A stretch of DNA of 64,000 nt from Pseudomonas benzenivorans (GTDB lineage: Bacteria; Pseudomonadota; Gammaproteobacteria; Pseudomonadales; Pseudomonadaceae). The notes beneath the pieces were generated by a model. The model saw only the letters and a program-made list of their open reading frames with translations, did no database searches and had not been told where the DNA came from. Within the stretch, counting starts at the first letter, position 1, and every line of letters begins with the position of its first letter. The translations under genes and the position numbers were made by a program. The stretch is from contig NZ_FNCT01000009.1 of assembly GCF_900100495.1 (NCBI RefSeq), forward strand, positions 1 through 64,000. The letters run 5' to 3'. Below are positions 9,923 to 21,638 of the stretch, one piece after another.

Positions 9923-10924
9923 ATGCCCCGCGCCCTCCGCCCCCTGCTGGTCGCCCTGAGCCTGAGCCTGCTGCCGGCCAGTTGGCCGCTGCATGCCGAA
10001 GATCCCGGCGCCACGGCCACCGACGCCGGCGCGGCAAGCGATCCTGGCGCTGCGCCGGCAGCGGCCCGCCCAGCACAGGCCGAGCGCAGCGCGGATGCCG
10101 CCGCGGCCCTGGCCGAGCGTCTGCCGGAGCAGGAACAACAGCAGCTGCAGGCCGCCGACGAGGCCTTCCTGGCCCTCTGGCTGCCCGCCAACGTGCCCCA
10201 GGCGCATGGCGTGGTGGTCCTCCTCGGTGGCGACGGCGAGAGCCCCGACTGGCCCGCCAGCCTCGGCCCGCTGCGACGCAAATTGCCGGATGCCGGCTGG
10301 CACAGCCTGGCGCTCGGCTTGCCCGATCCGCCGGACAGCCAGCCGCAAGCACGTCGGCCCGATAAGCCCGCCAGCACCGCCGACACTCCCGCAGCGGACG
10401 AGGCGGCCGCAACGCCGGCAGCGCCCCCGGCGCCGGCTGCCGCCAACAGCGAGGAGATGGCGGCGCCCGCCGCGGCGCCGGAAGATCCAGCCACGCGCCA
10501 TGCCCGGCGCATCCAACAGCGCATCGCCGCGGCCCTGCAACTGGCCCGCCAGCAGAAGGCCGCACGCATCGTCCTGCTCGGCCACGGCAGCGGGGCCTAC
10601 TGGGGCGCACGCTACCTCAGCGAGGAACAGCCCGCCGACGTGCAGAACCTGCTGATGGTGGCCGTCGAATCGCCGGTGGATGCCAGCCCGGCCCTGGACG
10701 AACTGCTGCCCAAACTCAAGCTGGCCACCGGGGACTTCTACTACAGCGATCGCCCGGCCGAGCGCCTGGCCGCCGCCGGCCGCGCCCAGGCCAGCAAGCG
10801 CCAGGCCCATCCGGCCTATATCCAGGTGGCGATGACGGCGCTGCCCGGCAATCCCGAACTGCAGCAGGAGCAGCTCTACCGCAGGCTGCGCGGCTGGCTC
10901 AGCCTGCAGCTGCAGGCACGCTAG
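9923..10924 (+). CDS. DUF3530 family secreted alpha/beta-hydrolase-like protein
   Basis: 333 residues beginning with a signal peptide (MPRALRPLLVALSLSLLPASWPLHA). Then comes an Ala/Pro-rich linker, a hydrolase-like core beginning GVVVLLGGDGESPDW, a second low-complexity Ala/Pro insert (about residues 155-190), and LLGHGSGAYWGARYL, which has the GxSxG nucleophile-elbow pattern. The exact reaction is unknown. A gene of this family sits between agtS and djlA in other Pseudomonas genomes. The stop codon lies at the left edge of a palindromic repeat. Confidence 0.8.
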   Translation: MPRALRPLLVALSLSLLPASWPLHAEDPGATATDAGAASDPGAAPAAARPAQAERSADAAAALAERLPEQEQQQLQAADEAFLALWLPANVPQAHGVVVLLGGDGESPDWPASLGPLRRKLPDAGWHSLALGLPDPPDSQPQARRPDKPASTADTPAADEAAATPAAPPAPAAANSEEMAAPAAAPEDPATRHARRIQQRIAAALQLARQQKAARIVLLGHGSGAYWGARYLSEEQPADVQNLLMVAVESPVDASPALDELLPKLKLATGDFYYSDRPAERLAAAGRAQASKRQAHPAYIQVAMTALPGNPELQQEQLYRRLRGWLSLQLQAR

Positions 10925-10928
10925 CGCG

Positions 10929-11095
10929 CCGTCTCAGAATTACTGTTTCGGTGACTCCGGCTCGTAGGGTGCGCGGGGCCACCTAGGCCGCGCGCACCAG
11001 GCACCCGCTTGCCAGTGGTGCGCACACCTAGGCGGCCCCGCGCCCCCAACACAGCTCAGCCGCAGCTGCTCGAGCAATGGATTATTGCGCGACAG
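10929..11095. repeat. MITE-like element, copy A (167 bp)
   Basis: Ends CCGTCTCAGAATTAC and, inverted, CTGTCGCGCAATAAT. The core is a GTAGGGTGCGC repeat pair (10964-11047), followed by CAGCCGCAGCTGCTCGAGCA. A second copy at 51366-51505 matches along its whole length, apart from two GC-rich inserts in the hairpin arms of this copy. Both copies follow directly on the stop codon of a plus-strand gene and share the left flank CTAGCGCG. Two full copies with related inverted ends indicate a non-autonomous mobile unit; no transposase is in the window. Confidence 0.75.
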
Positions 11096-11119
11096 CACAC
11101 TTAGCGAGCCGGGGCGCCA

Positions 11120-11878
11120 CTAGCGAAAGCCATGGCGCTGGCGGATCAGCCCGTAGGCTTGGTGCAGCTCGCGGGTCTTTTCCGTGGCTTCGCGCAGCCG
11201 CTCCGGGCCGGCGCCGCTGCCGGCCAGCTTGTCCGGGTGATGACGGCTCAACAGGCGCCGATAGGCGCGCTTGATCTGCGCCGGCTCGCTGTCGACCGCC
11301 ACCCCGAGCAGGCGCAACGCCTCCTGGTAGCTGCCGCCCGCCGCGGCCAGGCCGCTTTGCCTGGGCGCATAGTGCGCGCTCAGCGCCTCCTGGGCGGCCG
11401 CGGAGACGTGCAGCCATTTGCCCCACAACAGAATCAGCTCGCGCTCGGTCTGGCTCACCCGGCCATCGACCCAGGCCATGCGCCAACAGGCGCGCAGCAG
11501 CGTCTCGGCCCGCGCCTGCTGGCGGCGCAACGGGCCGCGCAGGCTGTCGCGACCGACCTTGCCGCGGGCGAACGCCTCGATAGCCCGGCGCTGCGCCGCG
11601 GCATCCAGGCCCAGGCGCTGCATCTCCGCCCGAGCCTGCTGGATGTGCGCGGGCAGCACCCGGCCGTCACACTTGGCCAGGCGGCCGAGCAGGATGAACA
11701 GCAACTCCTCGTCAGCCGCCGGCGGCGGGCCGCCGAGCCGCTCGCGCAGCGCTGCCCAGCTGGACAGGCGCCAGCGCCGATCCAGCACCTGGCCGAGCAG
11801 CCCGCCGAGCAACGCGCCGGGAATGCTGGCCACGGCCAAGCCCGCAACGGCGCCGAGCAGCGTCGCCGGCCAGAGCAT
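11120..11878 (-). CDS. djlA: DjlA-like membrane-anchored DnaJ co-chaperone
   Basis: 252 residues: an N-terminal Gly/Ala-rich membrane helix (LLGAVAGLAVASIPGALLGG), a TerB-like central domain (about 50-170, LLFILLGRLAKCDGRVL and LLRACWRMAWVDGRVSQTERELI), and a C-terminal J domain with the HPD tripeptide (YRRLLSRHHPDKL) that would stimulate DnaK. This is the DjlA architecture. The start ATG sits one base after the murU stop (TGAGATG), so the two are translationally close in the amgK-murU-djlA operon. Confidence 0.8.
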   Translation of the reverse strand: MLWPATLLGAVAGLAVASIPGALLGGLLGQVLDRRWRLSSWAALRERLGGPPPAADEELLFILLGRLAKCDGRVLPAHIQQARAEMQRLGLDAAAQRRAIEAFARGKVGRDSLRGPLRRQQARAETLLRACWRMAWVDGRVSQTERELILLWGKWLHVSAAAQEALSAHYAPRQSGLAAAGGSYQEALRLLGVAVDSEPAQIKRAYRRLLSRHHPDKLAGSGAGPERLREATEKTRELHQAYGLIRQRHGFR

Positions 11879-11879
11879 C

Positions 11880-13573
<1,694 letters not shown>

Positions 13574-13698
13574 TACAGGGGTCTCCGACGGCGCTAGCCG
13601 TTGTGCGGGTCATGCTTTATTATCCAGCATCTTTTTCAGCCCATCGAGAGGCGTGCGGCCTCTGGGCCAATGGCGCGCAGGAAGCCCGGACAAATAAG

Positions 13699-16464
13699 AT
13701 GGCAGTAAAATACCCCGCGTTCCGTAAAAAATTCCCCCTTCTGGTAACTGGCGGTCTTCTGGCACTTCAGCCCATCGCCGGACAATTCGCAATCGCCGCC
13801 GAGCAGTATGACTGCCGGGTATCCGCCTCCGGTGGCTGGGCCTGCGCGCCGAAAGCCAGCACCGCGGCCGTGCCTGAACGCCCCGTGCACAGCGGCTCCG
13901 CTGTCAGCCAAAGCGGCGCCACGGCCAAGGGCGGCGAGCGCCAGGCCGCCGGCAGCACCCTGGTGAGCGAAAGCGGCGGCAAGGCCCTGGCTTCGCGCAG
14001 CGCCGATTACAGCCACCTGGATTGGGTGCCGCGCGAGCAACTGAACGCTGCGCAGCTGGCGGAAGTCGGCCCTTACTGCGCCGGTTCCTATGTCGAACCG
14101 AGCCGCCCGGGGATGAACGACAAGACGCCGATGAGCGAAGCGCCGCTGTTCGTCTCGGCCAAGGCCTCGCGCTACGAGCAGGAACAACAGGTCGCCACCC
14201 TTGCCGGCGATGTGGTGCTGCGCCAGGCCGGCATGCAGGTCGAGGCCGACGAGGCCAGCCTGCACCAGGCCGAGAACCGCGGCGAGCTGATCGGCAACGT
14301 GCGCCTGCGCGACCAGGGCATGCTGGTGGTCGGCGACCGCGCCGAGCTGCAACTGGATAACGGCGAAGCCAAGGTCGACAACGCCGAGTACGTGCTGCAC
14401 AAAAGCCACGTCCGCGGCAGCGCGCTCTACGCCAAGCGCGAGGAGACGGCGGTCATCCGCCTGAAAGACGGCACCTATACCAGCTGCGAACCGGGCAGCA
14501 ATGCCTGGCAGCTGAAGGGCAACAACGTCACCCTGAATCCGGCCACCGGCTTCGGCAGCGCGACCAACGTGACCCTGCGGGTGAAGGACTTCCCGGTTTT
14601 CTACACCCCCTACATCTATTTCCCGATCGACGACCGCCGCCAGTCCGGCTTCTTGCCGCCGAGCATCAGCAGTTCCAGCGACAATGGCCTGTCCCTGCAG
14701 ACGCCTTACTACTTCAACCTGGCGCCGAACTATGACGCCACGCTCTACCCGACCTACATGAGCGAGCGCGGGCTGCTCCTGGAAGGCGAGGCGCGCTACC
14801 TGACCAAGAGCAGCGAAGGCCAGCTGGGCGCCGCCTACCTCGACGACAGCAACGACGATCGCAAGCTGCAGTCGGAATACGAAGACCAGCGCTGGCTCTA
14901 TAGCTGGAAGCATCAAGGCGGCCTCGACTCGCGCCTGCTGGCCGAAGTCGACTACACCGACATCAGCGACCCCTACTACTTCCAGGATCTGGACACCGAC
15001 CTGGGCATCGATACCACCAGCTACGTCAACCAGCGCGGCACCCTGACCTATCGCGGTGACAGCTACACCGCCAGGCTGAATGCCCACGCTTACGAACTGG
15101 CCAACATCACCGATATCACGCCGTACGACCGCCTGCCACAGATCACCCTGGATGGCGCCCTGCCGTTCCAGCCGGGTGGCCTGAACTTCAGCTACAAGAC
15201 CGAGCTGGTGCGCTTCGACCGCGACCTGCGCAGCGGCAACTTCATCAACGAAGACGGCGTAGCCGAACAGCCCTGGTATGACGACCGCCTGCGTGGCCTG
15301 GCGCGCGCCAACGGCGACCGCCTGCACCTCGAGCCGGGCGTCGGCCTGCCGCTGAACTGGAGCTGGGGCTTCCTCAAGCCCCAGGTCAAATACCTGCACA
15401 CCAACTACGACCTGGACCTCGACCAGCAAGGCAAGGACACATTGCTGGCCGAGCAGCAGTTCGACAGCAGCCAGGACCGCGGTGTCGGCCTGTTCAGCCT
15501 GGACAGCGGCCTGTACTTCGACCGCGACACCCAGTGGTTCGGCAAAGACTTCCGCCAGACCCTGGAACCGCGGCTGTTCTACCTCTACGTACCGGAGGAA
15601 GACCAGACCGATATCCCGGTCTTCGATACCGGCGAGAGCACCTTCAGCTATTCGTCGCTGTGGCGCGAGAACCGCTTCTCCGGCAAAGACCGCATCGGCG
15701 ACGAGAACAAGGTTTCCCTGGGCGTCAGCAACCGCTGGATCGAGAGCAACGGCTTCGAGCGCCAGCGCTTCAGCATCGGCCAGGCCTTCTACTTCGAAGA
15801 CCGCAAGGTGCAGCTGCCGGGCATCGATTACCGCACCCGCGCGGACGCCACGGCCTCGGTATCGCCCTACGCCCTGGAATATATGTACCGCTTCAACCGC
15901 GACTGGCGCCTGAGCTCGGACTTCAACTGGGATCCGGACAGCCACCGCACCCGCTCGGGCAGCGCGATGTTCCACTACCAGCCGGAAGACAACCCGAACA
16001 AGGTGGTCAATGCCGGTTACCGCTACCGCAACGACACCGTGCGCTACGACCAGGCCTCCGGCAACTGGGTGGTCGGCGGCGGCGATTACGGCACCCCCGG
16101 CACCGCCAACTTCATCAAGGATTACTACAAGGTCAGCCAGCACGACTTCTCGGTGATCTGGCCGATCATGGCGCAATGGAGCCTGATCTCCCGCTGGCAG
16201 TACGATTACGGCCGCGACCGCACCCTCGAGGCCTTCGGCGGCTTCGAGTACGACAGCTGCTGCTGGAAGCTGCGCCTGATCAATCGCTACTGGATCGACT
16301 ATGACGAAGTCAGCCTGAACCCATCGCTGAACGATGAGGCTGACCGCGGTATTTTCCTGCAAATCGTGCTGAAGGGCCTCGGTGGCGTCGTCGGCAACAA
16401 GGTCGAGACTTTCCTCGACCAGGGCATTCAAGGTTATCGTGAACGTGAAGATCAAGCTTTCTGA
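13699..16464 (+). CDS. lptD: LPS-assembly outer-membrane protein LptD
   Basis: 921 residues. Signal region [19 protein letters not shown]...QFAIAAE, N-terminal OstA beta-jellyroll (about 160-260, with repeated beta-strand spacing), then a large beta-barrel ending in alternating aromatic strands. Cysteines near the N-terminus (YDCRVS, WACAP, PYCAGS) and the pair in DSCCWKLRL are the residues that form inter-domain disulfides in the family. With LptE it inserts lipopolysaccharide into the outer leaflet. I start at MAVKYP because the preceding in-frame residues are not signal-like. surA overlaps its end by 26 nt. Confidence 0.95.
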   Translation: MAVKYPAFRKKFPLLVTGGLLALQPIAGQFAIAAEQYDCRVSASGGWACAPKASTAAVPERPVHSGSAVSQSGATAKGGERQAAGSTLVSESGGKALASRSADYSHLDWVPREQLNAAQLAEVGPYCAGSYVEPSRPGMNDKTPMSEAPLFVSAKASRYEQEQQVATLAGDVVLRQAGMQVEADEASLHQAENRGELIGNVRLRDQGMLVVGDRAELQLDNGEAKVDNAEYVLHKSHVRGSALYAKREETAVIRLKDGTYTSCEPGSNAWQLKGNNVTLNPATGFGSATNVTLRVKDFPVFYTPYIYFPIDDRRQSGFLPPSISSSSDNGLSLQTPYYFNLAPNYDATLYPTYMSERGLLLEGEARYLTKSSEGQLGAAYLDDSNDDRKLQSEYEDQRWLYSWKHQGGLDSRLLAEVDYTDISDPYYFQDLDTDLGIDTTSYVNQRGTLTYRGDSYTARLNAHAYELANITDITPYDRLPQITLDGALPFQPGGLNFSYKTELVRFDRDLRSGNFINEDGVAEQPWYDDRLRGLARANGDRLHLEPGVGLPLNWSWGFLKPQVKYLHTNYDLDLDQQGKDTLLAEQQFDSSQDRGVGLFSLDSGLYFDRDTQWFGKDFRQTLEPRLFYLYVPEEDQTDIPVFDTGESTFSYSSLWRENRFSGKDRIGDENKVSLGVSNRWIESNGFERQRFSIGQAFYFEDRKVQLPGIDYRTRADATASVSPYALEYMYRFNRDWRLSSDFNWDPDSHRTRSGSAMFHYQPEDNPNKVVNAGYRYRNDTVRYDQASGNWVVGGGDYGTPGTANFIKDYYKVSQHDFSVIWPIMAQWSLISRWQYDYGRDRTLEAFGGFEYDSCCWKLRLINRYWIDYDEVSLNPSLNDEADRGIFLQIVLKGLGGVVGNKVETFLDQGIQGYREREDQAF

Positions 16465-17737
16465 TTGCGTGCGCCCACTGCTGCTGGGTGCGCTGTTCCT
16501 GGGGACCGCGGCACAGGCCGAGGTGCAACCGCTCAACCGCGTGGTGGCGATCGTCGACAACGACGTGATCATGCAGAGCCAGCTGGACGCGCGCCTGCGC
16601 GAGGTGCAGCAAACCATCGCCAAACGGGGCGCCGCCCTGCCGCCGGAACACGTGCTCGGCCAGCAGGTGCTGGAGCGCCTGATCATCGAGAACATCCAGC
16701 TGCAGATCGGCGACCGCTCCGGCATCCGCATCACCGATGAAGAACTCAACCAGGCGATCGGCACCATTGCCCAGCGCAACGGCATGAGCATCGAGCAGTT
16801 CCGCGCGGCCCTGACCCAGGACGGCCTGTCCTATGCCGAGGCCCGCGACCAGGTACGCCGCGAGATGGTCATCAGCCGGGTGCGTCAGCGCCGCGTGGCC
16901 GAACGCATCCAGGTGACCGACCAGGAAGTGCAGAACTTCCTCGCCTCCGACCTCGGCAAGCTGCAACTCTCCGAAGAGTTCCGCCTGGCCAACATCCTCA
17001 TCCCGCTGCCCGAGGGCTCCGCGCCCGAGGCCATTCAGGCGGCGGAGCGCCAGGCCCGCGAGCTCTACCAGCAACTGCAGCAAGGTGCCGACTTCGCCCA
17101 GCTGGCCATCGCCCGCTCGGCCAGCGAGACGGCCCTGGAAGGCGGCGAGATGGGCTGGCGCAAGGCCGCGCAGCTGCCGCCGCCGTTCGACGCCATGCTC
17201 GGCGCCCTGTCGGTCGGCGAAGTCACCGAGCCGATGCGTACCCCCGGCGGTTTCATCATGCTCAAGCTGCTGGAAAAGCGCGGCGGCGAGACCCAGGTGC
17301 GTGACGAGGTCAACGTTCGCCACATCCTGATCAAGCCCAGCGAGATTCGCAGCGAAGCGGAAAGCCAACGCCTGGCCGAACGCCTGTACCAACGCATCCA
17401 GGCTGGCGAGGACTTCGCCGAACTGGCGAAGAGCTTCTCCGAAGACCCGGGCTCGGCGCTCAACGGCGGCAGCCTCGACTGGATCGACCCGAGCGTGCTG
17501 GTGCCGGAGTTCCGCGAGGTGATGGGCAATACCGCCAGCGGCGAGCTGTCCAAACCATTCAAGAGCCCCTACGGCTGGCATGTGCTGCAGGTCATGGGCC
17601 GCCGCGCCACCGACAGCAGCGCGGAGGTCCGTGAACAGCAAGCCATGAACCTGCTGCGCAACCGCAAGTACGACGAAGAGCTGCAAGCCTGGCTGCGGCA
17701 GATCCGCGACGAGGCCTACGTCGAAATCAAGCTCTAA
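16439..17737 (+). CDS. surA: Periplasmic peptidyl-prolyl isomerase and chaperone SurA
   Basis: 432 residues. Signal peptide [28 protein letters not shown]-terminal chaperone domain ([20 protein letters not shown]), two parvulin domains (about 175-275 and 290-385, each with a GG-rich core such as [15 protein letters not shown]) and a C-terminal helix. It escorts outer-membrane proteins, including LptD, to the Bam complex. The start is a GTG inside the lptD 3' end; an upstream ATG would read through lptD and spoil the signal peptide. A terminator follows 16 nt after the stop. Confidence 0.93.
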   Translation: MNVKIKLSDCVRPLLLGALFLGTAAQAEVQPLNRVVAIVDNDVIMQSQLDARLREVQQTIAKRGAALPPEHVLGQQVLERLIIENIQLQIGDRSGIRITDEELNQAIGTIAQRNGMSIEQFRAALTQDGLSYAEARDQVRREMVISRVRQRRVAERIQVTDQEVQNFLASDLGKLQLSEEFRLANILIPLPEGSAPEAIQAAERQARELYQQLQQGADFAQLAIARSASETALEGGEMGWRKAAQLPPPFDAMLGALSVGEVTEPMRTPGGFIMLKLLEKRGGETQVRDEVNVRHILIKPSEIRSEAESQRLAERLYQRIQAGEDFAELAKSFSEDPGSALNGGSLDWIDPSVLVPEFREVMGNTASGELSKPFKSPYGWHVLQVMGRRATDSSAEVREQQAMNLLRNRKYDEELQAWLRQIRDEAYVEIKL

Positions 17738-17753
17738 CCAGCTGCTTCGAACG

Positions 17754-17783
17754 AAAAAGCCCGGCTCCAGCGCCGGGCTTTTT
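17754..17783 (+). terminator. Intrinsic terminator after surA
   Basis: Perfect stem AAAAAGCCCGGC / GCCGGGCTTTTT around a 6-nt loop, ending in a T-run on both strands. It closes the lptD-surA transcript and separates it from pdxA. Confidence 0.9.
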
Positions 17784-17865
17784 CGTTATGCCGCACACGC
17801 GGCGTAAGATAGCGCCCATTCCCTGCCTCGACGCCCGCCCGGACGGCACAACCGAGAACCCGCCC

Positions 17866-18858
17866 ATGACCGCCACACACCTTTTCGCACTGACCCCCGG
17901 CGAGCCGGCCGGCATCGGCCCCGACCTGTGCCTGCTGCTCGCCCGCCAGGCCCAACCCCATGCGCTGGTCGCCATCGCCAGCCGCGAACTGCTCGCCGAG
18001 CGCGCCGAGCAGTTGAACCTGGACATTCAGCTGGTCGCAGCCGGCCCCGGCAACTGGCCGAGCGGACCCGCTCGGGCCGGCAGCCTCTATGTGTGGGACA
18101 CCCCGCTGGGAGCACCAGCCATCCCCGGCCAACTGAATCCGGCCAATGCCGCCTACGTCCTGGAAACCCTCAAGCGCGCCGGCCAGGGCTGCGTCGCCGG
18201 GGATTTCGCCGGCATGATCACCGCACCGGTGCACAAGGGCGTGATCAACCAGGCCGGCATCCCCTTCTCCGGGCACACCGAATTTCTCGCCGAGCTGACG
18301 CACACCGAACAGGTGGTGATGATGCTCGCCACCCGCGGCCTGCGCGTAGCCCTGGTGACCACCCACCTGCCGCTCAAGGAGGTCGCCGCAGCCATCACCG
18401 CCGAGCGCCTGAGCCGTGTCACGCGCATCCTCGATCATGACCTGCGCAGCAAATTCGGCATCCCCCGGCCACGCATCCTGGTCTGCGGCCTCAACCCGCA
18501 CGCCGGCGAGGGCGGCCATCTCGGCCGCGAGGAAATCGAGGTGATCGAGCCGACGCTCGAACAGTTGCGCGGCGAAGGTATCGACCTGCTCGGCCCGCTG
18601 CCGGCCGATACCCTGTTCACCCCGAAACACCTCGAGCACTGCGATGCGGTGCTGGCGATGTATCACGATCAAGGCCTGCCGGTGCTCAAGTTCAAGGGCT
18701 TCGGCGCCGCGGTCAATATCACCCTGGGCCTGCCGATCATCCGCACCTCGGTCGATCACGGCACCGCCCTGGACCTGGCCGGCAGCGGCAAGATCGACAG
18801 CGGCAGCCTGCAGGTCGCCCTGGAAACCGCCTACCAGATGGCCGCCAGCCGGAACTAA
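17866..18858 (+). CDS. pdxA: 4-hydroxythreonine-4-phosphate dehydrogenase
   Basis: 330 residues. Oxidises 4-hydroxythreonine-4-phosphate in the deoxyxylulose-dependent pathway to pyridoxal phosphate. Family marks are [35 protein letters not shown] and [12 protein letters not shown] (metal-binding His residues). I start at [11 protein letters not shown]; the longer frame has no homology-like N-terminus and begins in the surA terminator. PLP is the cofactor of the aminotransferases and the cysteine synthase elsewhere in the window, but there is no operon link. Confidence 0.94.
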   Translation: MTATHLFALTPGEPAGIGPDLCLLLARQAQPHALVAIASRELLAERAEQLNLDIQLVAAGPGNWPSGPARAGSLYVWDTPLGAPAIPGQLNPANAAYVLETLKRAGQGCVAGDFAGMITAPVHKGVINQAGIPFSGHTEFLAELTHTEQVVMMLATRGLRVALVTTHLPLKEVAAAITAERLSRVTRILDHDLRSKFGIPRPRILVCGLNPHAGEGGHLGREEIEVIEPTLEQLRGEGIDLLGPLPADTLFTPKHLEHCDAVLAMYHDQGLPVLKFKGFGAAVNITLGLPIIRTSVDHGTALDLAGSGKIDSGSLQVALETAYQMAASRN

Positions 18859-18977
18859 GGCGCTTTCGGCGGCCGCCAAGCCTACGGCAGGCGCCGCCAA
18901 TGCTGTTAAACTGCCGCTCGTCTATTCGTTTTGTGTATTCGCTTTAAGCTTGCGGCTTGAAGCTTGGAGCCGCCTGC

Positions 18978-19784
18978 ATGTCCGAACACCACCAACACCG
19001 CGCGCGCAAGCGCTTCGGCCAGAATTTCCTGCACGATGCCGGGGTCATCCATCGCATCCTGCGCGCCATTCATGCCCGCGAAGGTGAACGTCTGCTGGAA
19101 ATCGGCCCAGGCCAGGGCGCCCTGACCGAAGGCCTGCTGGCCAGCGGCGCACAGCTCGACCTGATCGAACTGGACCTCGACCTGATCCCCATCCTGCAGG
19201 CCAAGTTCGGCCATGAGCCGCGCTTTCGCCTGAACCAGGGCGATGCCCTGAAGTTCGATTTCAATCGCCTGGAGGCCGCGCCCCATAGCCTGCGGGTGGT
19301 GGGCAACCTGCCGTACAACATCTCCACCCCGCTGATCTTCCACCTGCTGGACAATGCCGCGCTGATCCGCGACATGCACTTCATGCTGCAGAAGGAGGTG
19401 GTCGAACGCCTGGCGGCCGGACCGGGTGGCGGCGACTGGGGACGGCTGTCGATCATGGTGCAGTACCACTGCCGGGTGGAGCATCTGTTCAACGTCGGCC
19501 CGGGAGCGTTCAATCCGCCACCCAAGGTCGACTCGGCGATCGTCCGCCTGGTGCCGCACGAGATCCTGCCGCACCCGGCCAAGGATCATCACCAGCTCGA
19601 ACGGGTGGTGCGCGAAGCCTTCAACCAGCGCCGCAAGACCCTGCGCAACGCCCTCAAGGCGTTGCTGCCGGCCGCGGCGATCGAAGCCGCCGGCGTGGAC
19701 GGCAGCCTGCGCCCCGAACAGCTGGATCTGGCCGCATTCGTCCGCCTGGCCGACCAGCTGGCCGAGCAACCCAGCGCCGACTGA
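18978..19784 (+). CDS. rsmA: 16S rRNA dimethyladenosine transferase
   Basis: 268 residues. Dimethylates two adjacent adenosines near the 3' end of 16S rRNA (KsgA). SAM-binding [16 protein letters not shown] and the catalytic NLPYNIS are present, and the N-terminal RKRFGQNFL is typical. The start with GGAG 8 nt upstream is chosen over an in-frame ATG seven codons earlier. It begins the rsmA-apaG-apaH-glpE run. The 119-bp gap upstream contains a short AAGCTTGCGGCTTGAAGCTT imperfect repeat but no other gene. Confidence 0.95.
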   Translation: MSEHHQHRARKRFGQNFLHDAGVIHRILRAIHAREGERLLEIGPGQGALTEGLLASGAQLDLIELDLDLIPILQAKFGHEPRFRLNQGDALKFDFNRLEAAPHSLRVVGNLPYNISTPLIFHLLDNAALIRDMHFMLQKEVVERLAAGPGGGDWGRLSIMVQYHCRVEHLFNVGPGAFNPPPKVDSAIVRLVPHEILPHPAKDHHQLERVVREAFNQRRKTLRNALKALLPAAAIEAAGVDGSLRPEQLDLAAFVRLADQLAEQPSAD

Positions 19785-19825
19785 CACCAGCTAAACTGGT
19801 TCCTCAGCTTAAAGAGCCCTCATAC

Positions 19826-20206
19826 ATGGCAGACCCTCGCTACCAGGTCGACGTCAGCGTCGCCACCCGCTACCTGCCGGAGCAATCGCAGCCGGAGCAG
19901 GAGCGCTTCGCCTTCGCCTACACCGTGACCATCGTCAACAACGGTCAACTGCCGGCCAAACTGCTGTCGCGGCAGTGGCTGATCACCGACGGCAACGGCC
20001 GCGTGCAGGAAGTACGCGGCGCCGGGGTGGTCGGCCAGCAACCGCTGATCGCTCCTGGAGCCAGCCATACCTACAGCAGCGGCACGGTGATGGCCACGCA
20101 GGTCGGCACCATGCAGGGCAGCTACCAGATGCTCGCCGAGGACGGCAAGCGCTTCGATGCGATCATCGCCCCATTCCGCCTGGCGATGCCGGGTGCACTG
20201 CACTGA
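19826..20206 (+). CDS. apaG: ApaG (Co2+/Mg2+ efflux-associated) protein
   Basis: 126 residues, full length for the DUF525/ApaG fibronectin-III-like family ([27 protein letters not shown] and [17 protein letters not shown] are the conserved strands). The biochemical role is unresolved in the family; loss gives Co2+ resistance changes in Salmonella. Its stop overlaps the apaH start as TGATG, so translation is probably coupled. Confidence 0.93.
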   Translation: MADPRYQVDVSVATRYLPEQSQPEQERFAFAYTVTIVNNGQLPAKLLSRQWLITDGNGRVQEVRGAGVVGQQPLIAPGASHTYSSGTVMATQVGTMQGSYQMLAEDGKRFDAIIAPFRLAMPGALH

Positions 20207-21030
20207 TGGCGACCTATGCCGTCGGCGACCTGCAAGGTTGCCTGGCCCCGCTGCAATGCCTGCTGCAACGAGTGGCATTCGACCCGCACCGCGATCGCCT
20301 GTGGCTGGTCGGCGACCTGGTCAACCGTGGCCCCGACTCCCTGGAAACCCTGCGCTTCCTCTATCGCATACGCGATGCCGTGACCTGCGTACTGGGCAAC
20401 CACGACCTGCACCTGCTGGCCGTCGCGCACAATATCGAGCGACTGAGGAAGGCCGACACCCTGCAGGAGATTCTCGACGCCGCGGATCGCGACGACCTGC
20501 TCGACTGGCTGCGTCGGCAGAAGCTGCTGCATTACGATGTCGAGCGCCGCATCGCCCTGGTGCATGCCGGCATCCCGCCGCAGTGGTCGCTGGCAAAGGC
20601 CCTGAAACGTGCAGCCGAGGTCGAGGAGGCCCTGCTCGACGATAACCGCCTGCCGCTGTTCCTCGACGGCATGTACGGCAACGAGCCGGACAAGTGGGAC
20701 AAGGACCTGCACGGCGTCACCCGCCTGCGGGTGATCACCAACTACTTCACCCGCATGCGCTTCTGCAAAGCCGACGGTACCCTCGACCTGAAGAGCAAGG
20801 AAGGCGTCGACACCGCGCCGTCCGGCTATGCGCCCTGGTTCAGCCATACGCAGCGCAAGACCCGCGGACAGAAGATCATCTTCGGCCACTGGGCCGCACT
20901 GCAAGGCCAGTGCAGCGAGCCGGGCCTGTTCGCCCTGGACACCGGCTGCGTGTGGGGGGGAGCATTGACCCTATTGAATATCGACAGCGGCGAACGCCAC
21001 CGCTGTGACTGCAACGAGGTGCGAGCATGA
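20206..21030 (+). CDS. apaH: Symmetrical diadenosine tetraphosphatase
   Basis: 274-residue metallophosphatase that cleaves Ap4A to two ADP and removes Np4N caps from RNA. Metal ligands lie in [17 protein letters not shown] and [18 protein letters not shown] and [12 protein letters not shown] complete the family pattern. The start overlaps the apaG stop. It overlaps glpE by 4 nt (ATGA). Confidence 0.95.
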   Translation: MATYAVGDLQGCLAPLQCLLQRVAFDPHRDRLWLVGDLVNRGPDSLETLRFLYRIRDAVTCVLGNHDLHLLAVAHNIERLRKADTLQEILDAADRDDLLDWLRRQKLLHYDVERRIALVHAGIPPQWSLAKALKRAAEVEEALLDDNRLPLFLDGMYGNEPDKWDKDLHGVTRLRVITNYFTRMRFCKADGTLDLKSKEGVDTAPSGYAPWFSHTQRKTRGQKIIFGHWAALQGQCSEPGLFALDTGCVWGGALTLLNIDSGERHRCDCNEVRA

Positions 21031-21356
21031 GCGACTTCAAACGAATCCCCCCGGAGCAGGCCCAGGTACTGCGCGAACAAGGCGCCGTGGTGGTCGACAT
21101 CCGCGACCCGCAGAGCTTCGCCCTCGGCCATATCGCCGGGTCGCGGCACCTGGACAACCATTCGCTGCATGCCTTTATCGCCGGTGCCGATCTCGACCAG
21201 CCGCTGATCGTCACCTGCTACCACGGCAATTCCAGCCAGGGCGCCGCGGCTTACCTGGTCGGCCAGGGTTTCTCCGAGGTCTACAGCCTGGATGGTGGCT
21301 TCGAACTGTGGCGCGCGACCTTCCCGGAAGAAACCGCACAAGCAGCGTCCGAATAG
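21027..21356 (+). CDS. glpE: Thiosulfate sulfurtransferase GlpE
   Basis: 109-residue single-domain rhodanese. The active-site loop is [12 protein letters not shown] with the sulfur-carrying Cys; the CDC25-like [16 protein letters not shown] motif precedes it. It transfers sulfane sulfur from thiosulfate to an acceptor in the cytoplasm. Last gene of the rsmA-apaG-apaH-glpE cluster. Confidence 0.93.
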   Translation: MSDFKRIPPEQAQVLREQGAVVVDIRDPQSFALGHIAGSRHLDNHSLHAFIAGADLDQPLIVTCYHGNSSQGAAAYLVGQGFSEVYSLDGGFELWRATFPEETAQAASE

Positions 21357-21559
21357 AATTTTATCCAGGCCCAAGCCCCCGCCAACCCTGGGCCGCCGCC
21401 CTCCCCTGACGAACGGTAATATCCTGTTATCGTTCGCCGCTCCTTGCCCTCGCCGATTCCGGACTATCCTGTAGCTCAGGCCATCCAAAATTAAGGTAGA
21501 GCCGGCCTACCGGCATCCGGGCCATCGGTAAGACCTTTAGGTGTTCTGGGGGACTCTTC

Positions 21560-21579
21560 TCGGCTGATTCGTCAGCCGA
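21560..21579 (+). promoter_or_regulatory. Stable UUCG hairpin in the prkA leader
   Basis: TCGGCTGA-TTCG-TCAGCCGA: eight perfect base pairs closed by a UUCG tetraloop, 60 nt upstream of the prkA start codon and not followed by a T-run. Likely an mRNA leader or processing element, though a weak glpE terminator cannot be excluded. The rest of the 282-bp gap contains no coding signal that I can see. Confidence 0.55.
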
Positions 21580-21638
21580 TTACCAGCACCCGCACGACCG
21601 ATGCCACGCCGGCTCCAAGCAGCGAGCGAGGTGAAGTC

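Noticed and set aside
13574..13698. Possible AlgU (sigma-22) promoter for lptD
   Set aside because: No GAACTT-N16-17-TCTGA-like pair is present in the amgK/lptD gap.
13636..16791. Long minus-strand open frame antisense to lptD and surA
   Set aside because: Ala/Val/Gln-rich shadow of the real gene; no start signal or domain pattern, and lptD is unmistakable on the plus strand.
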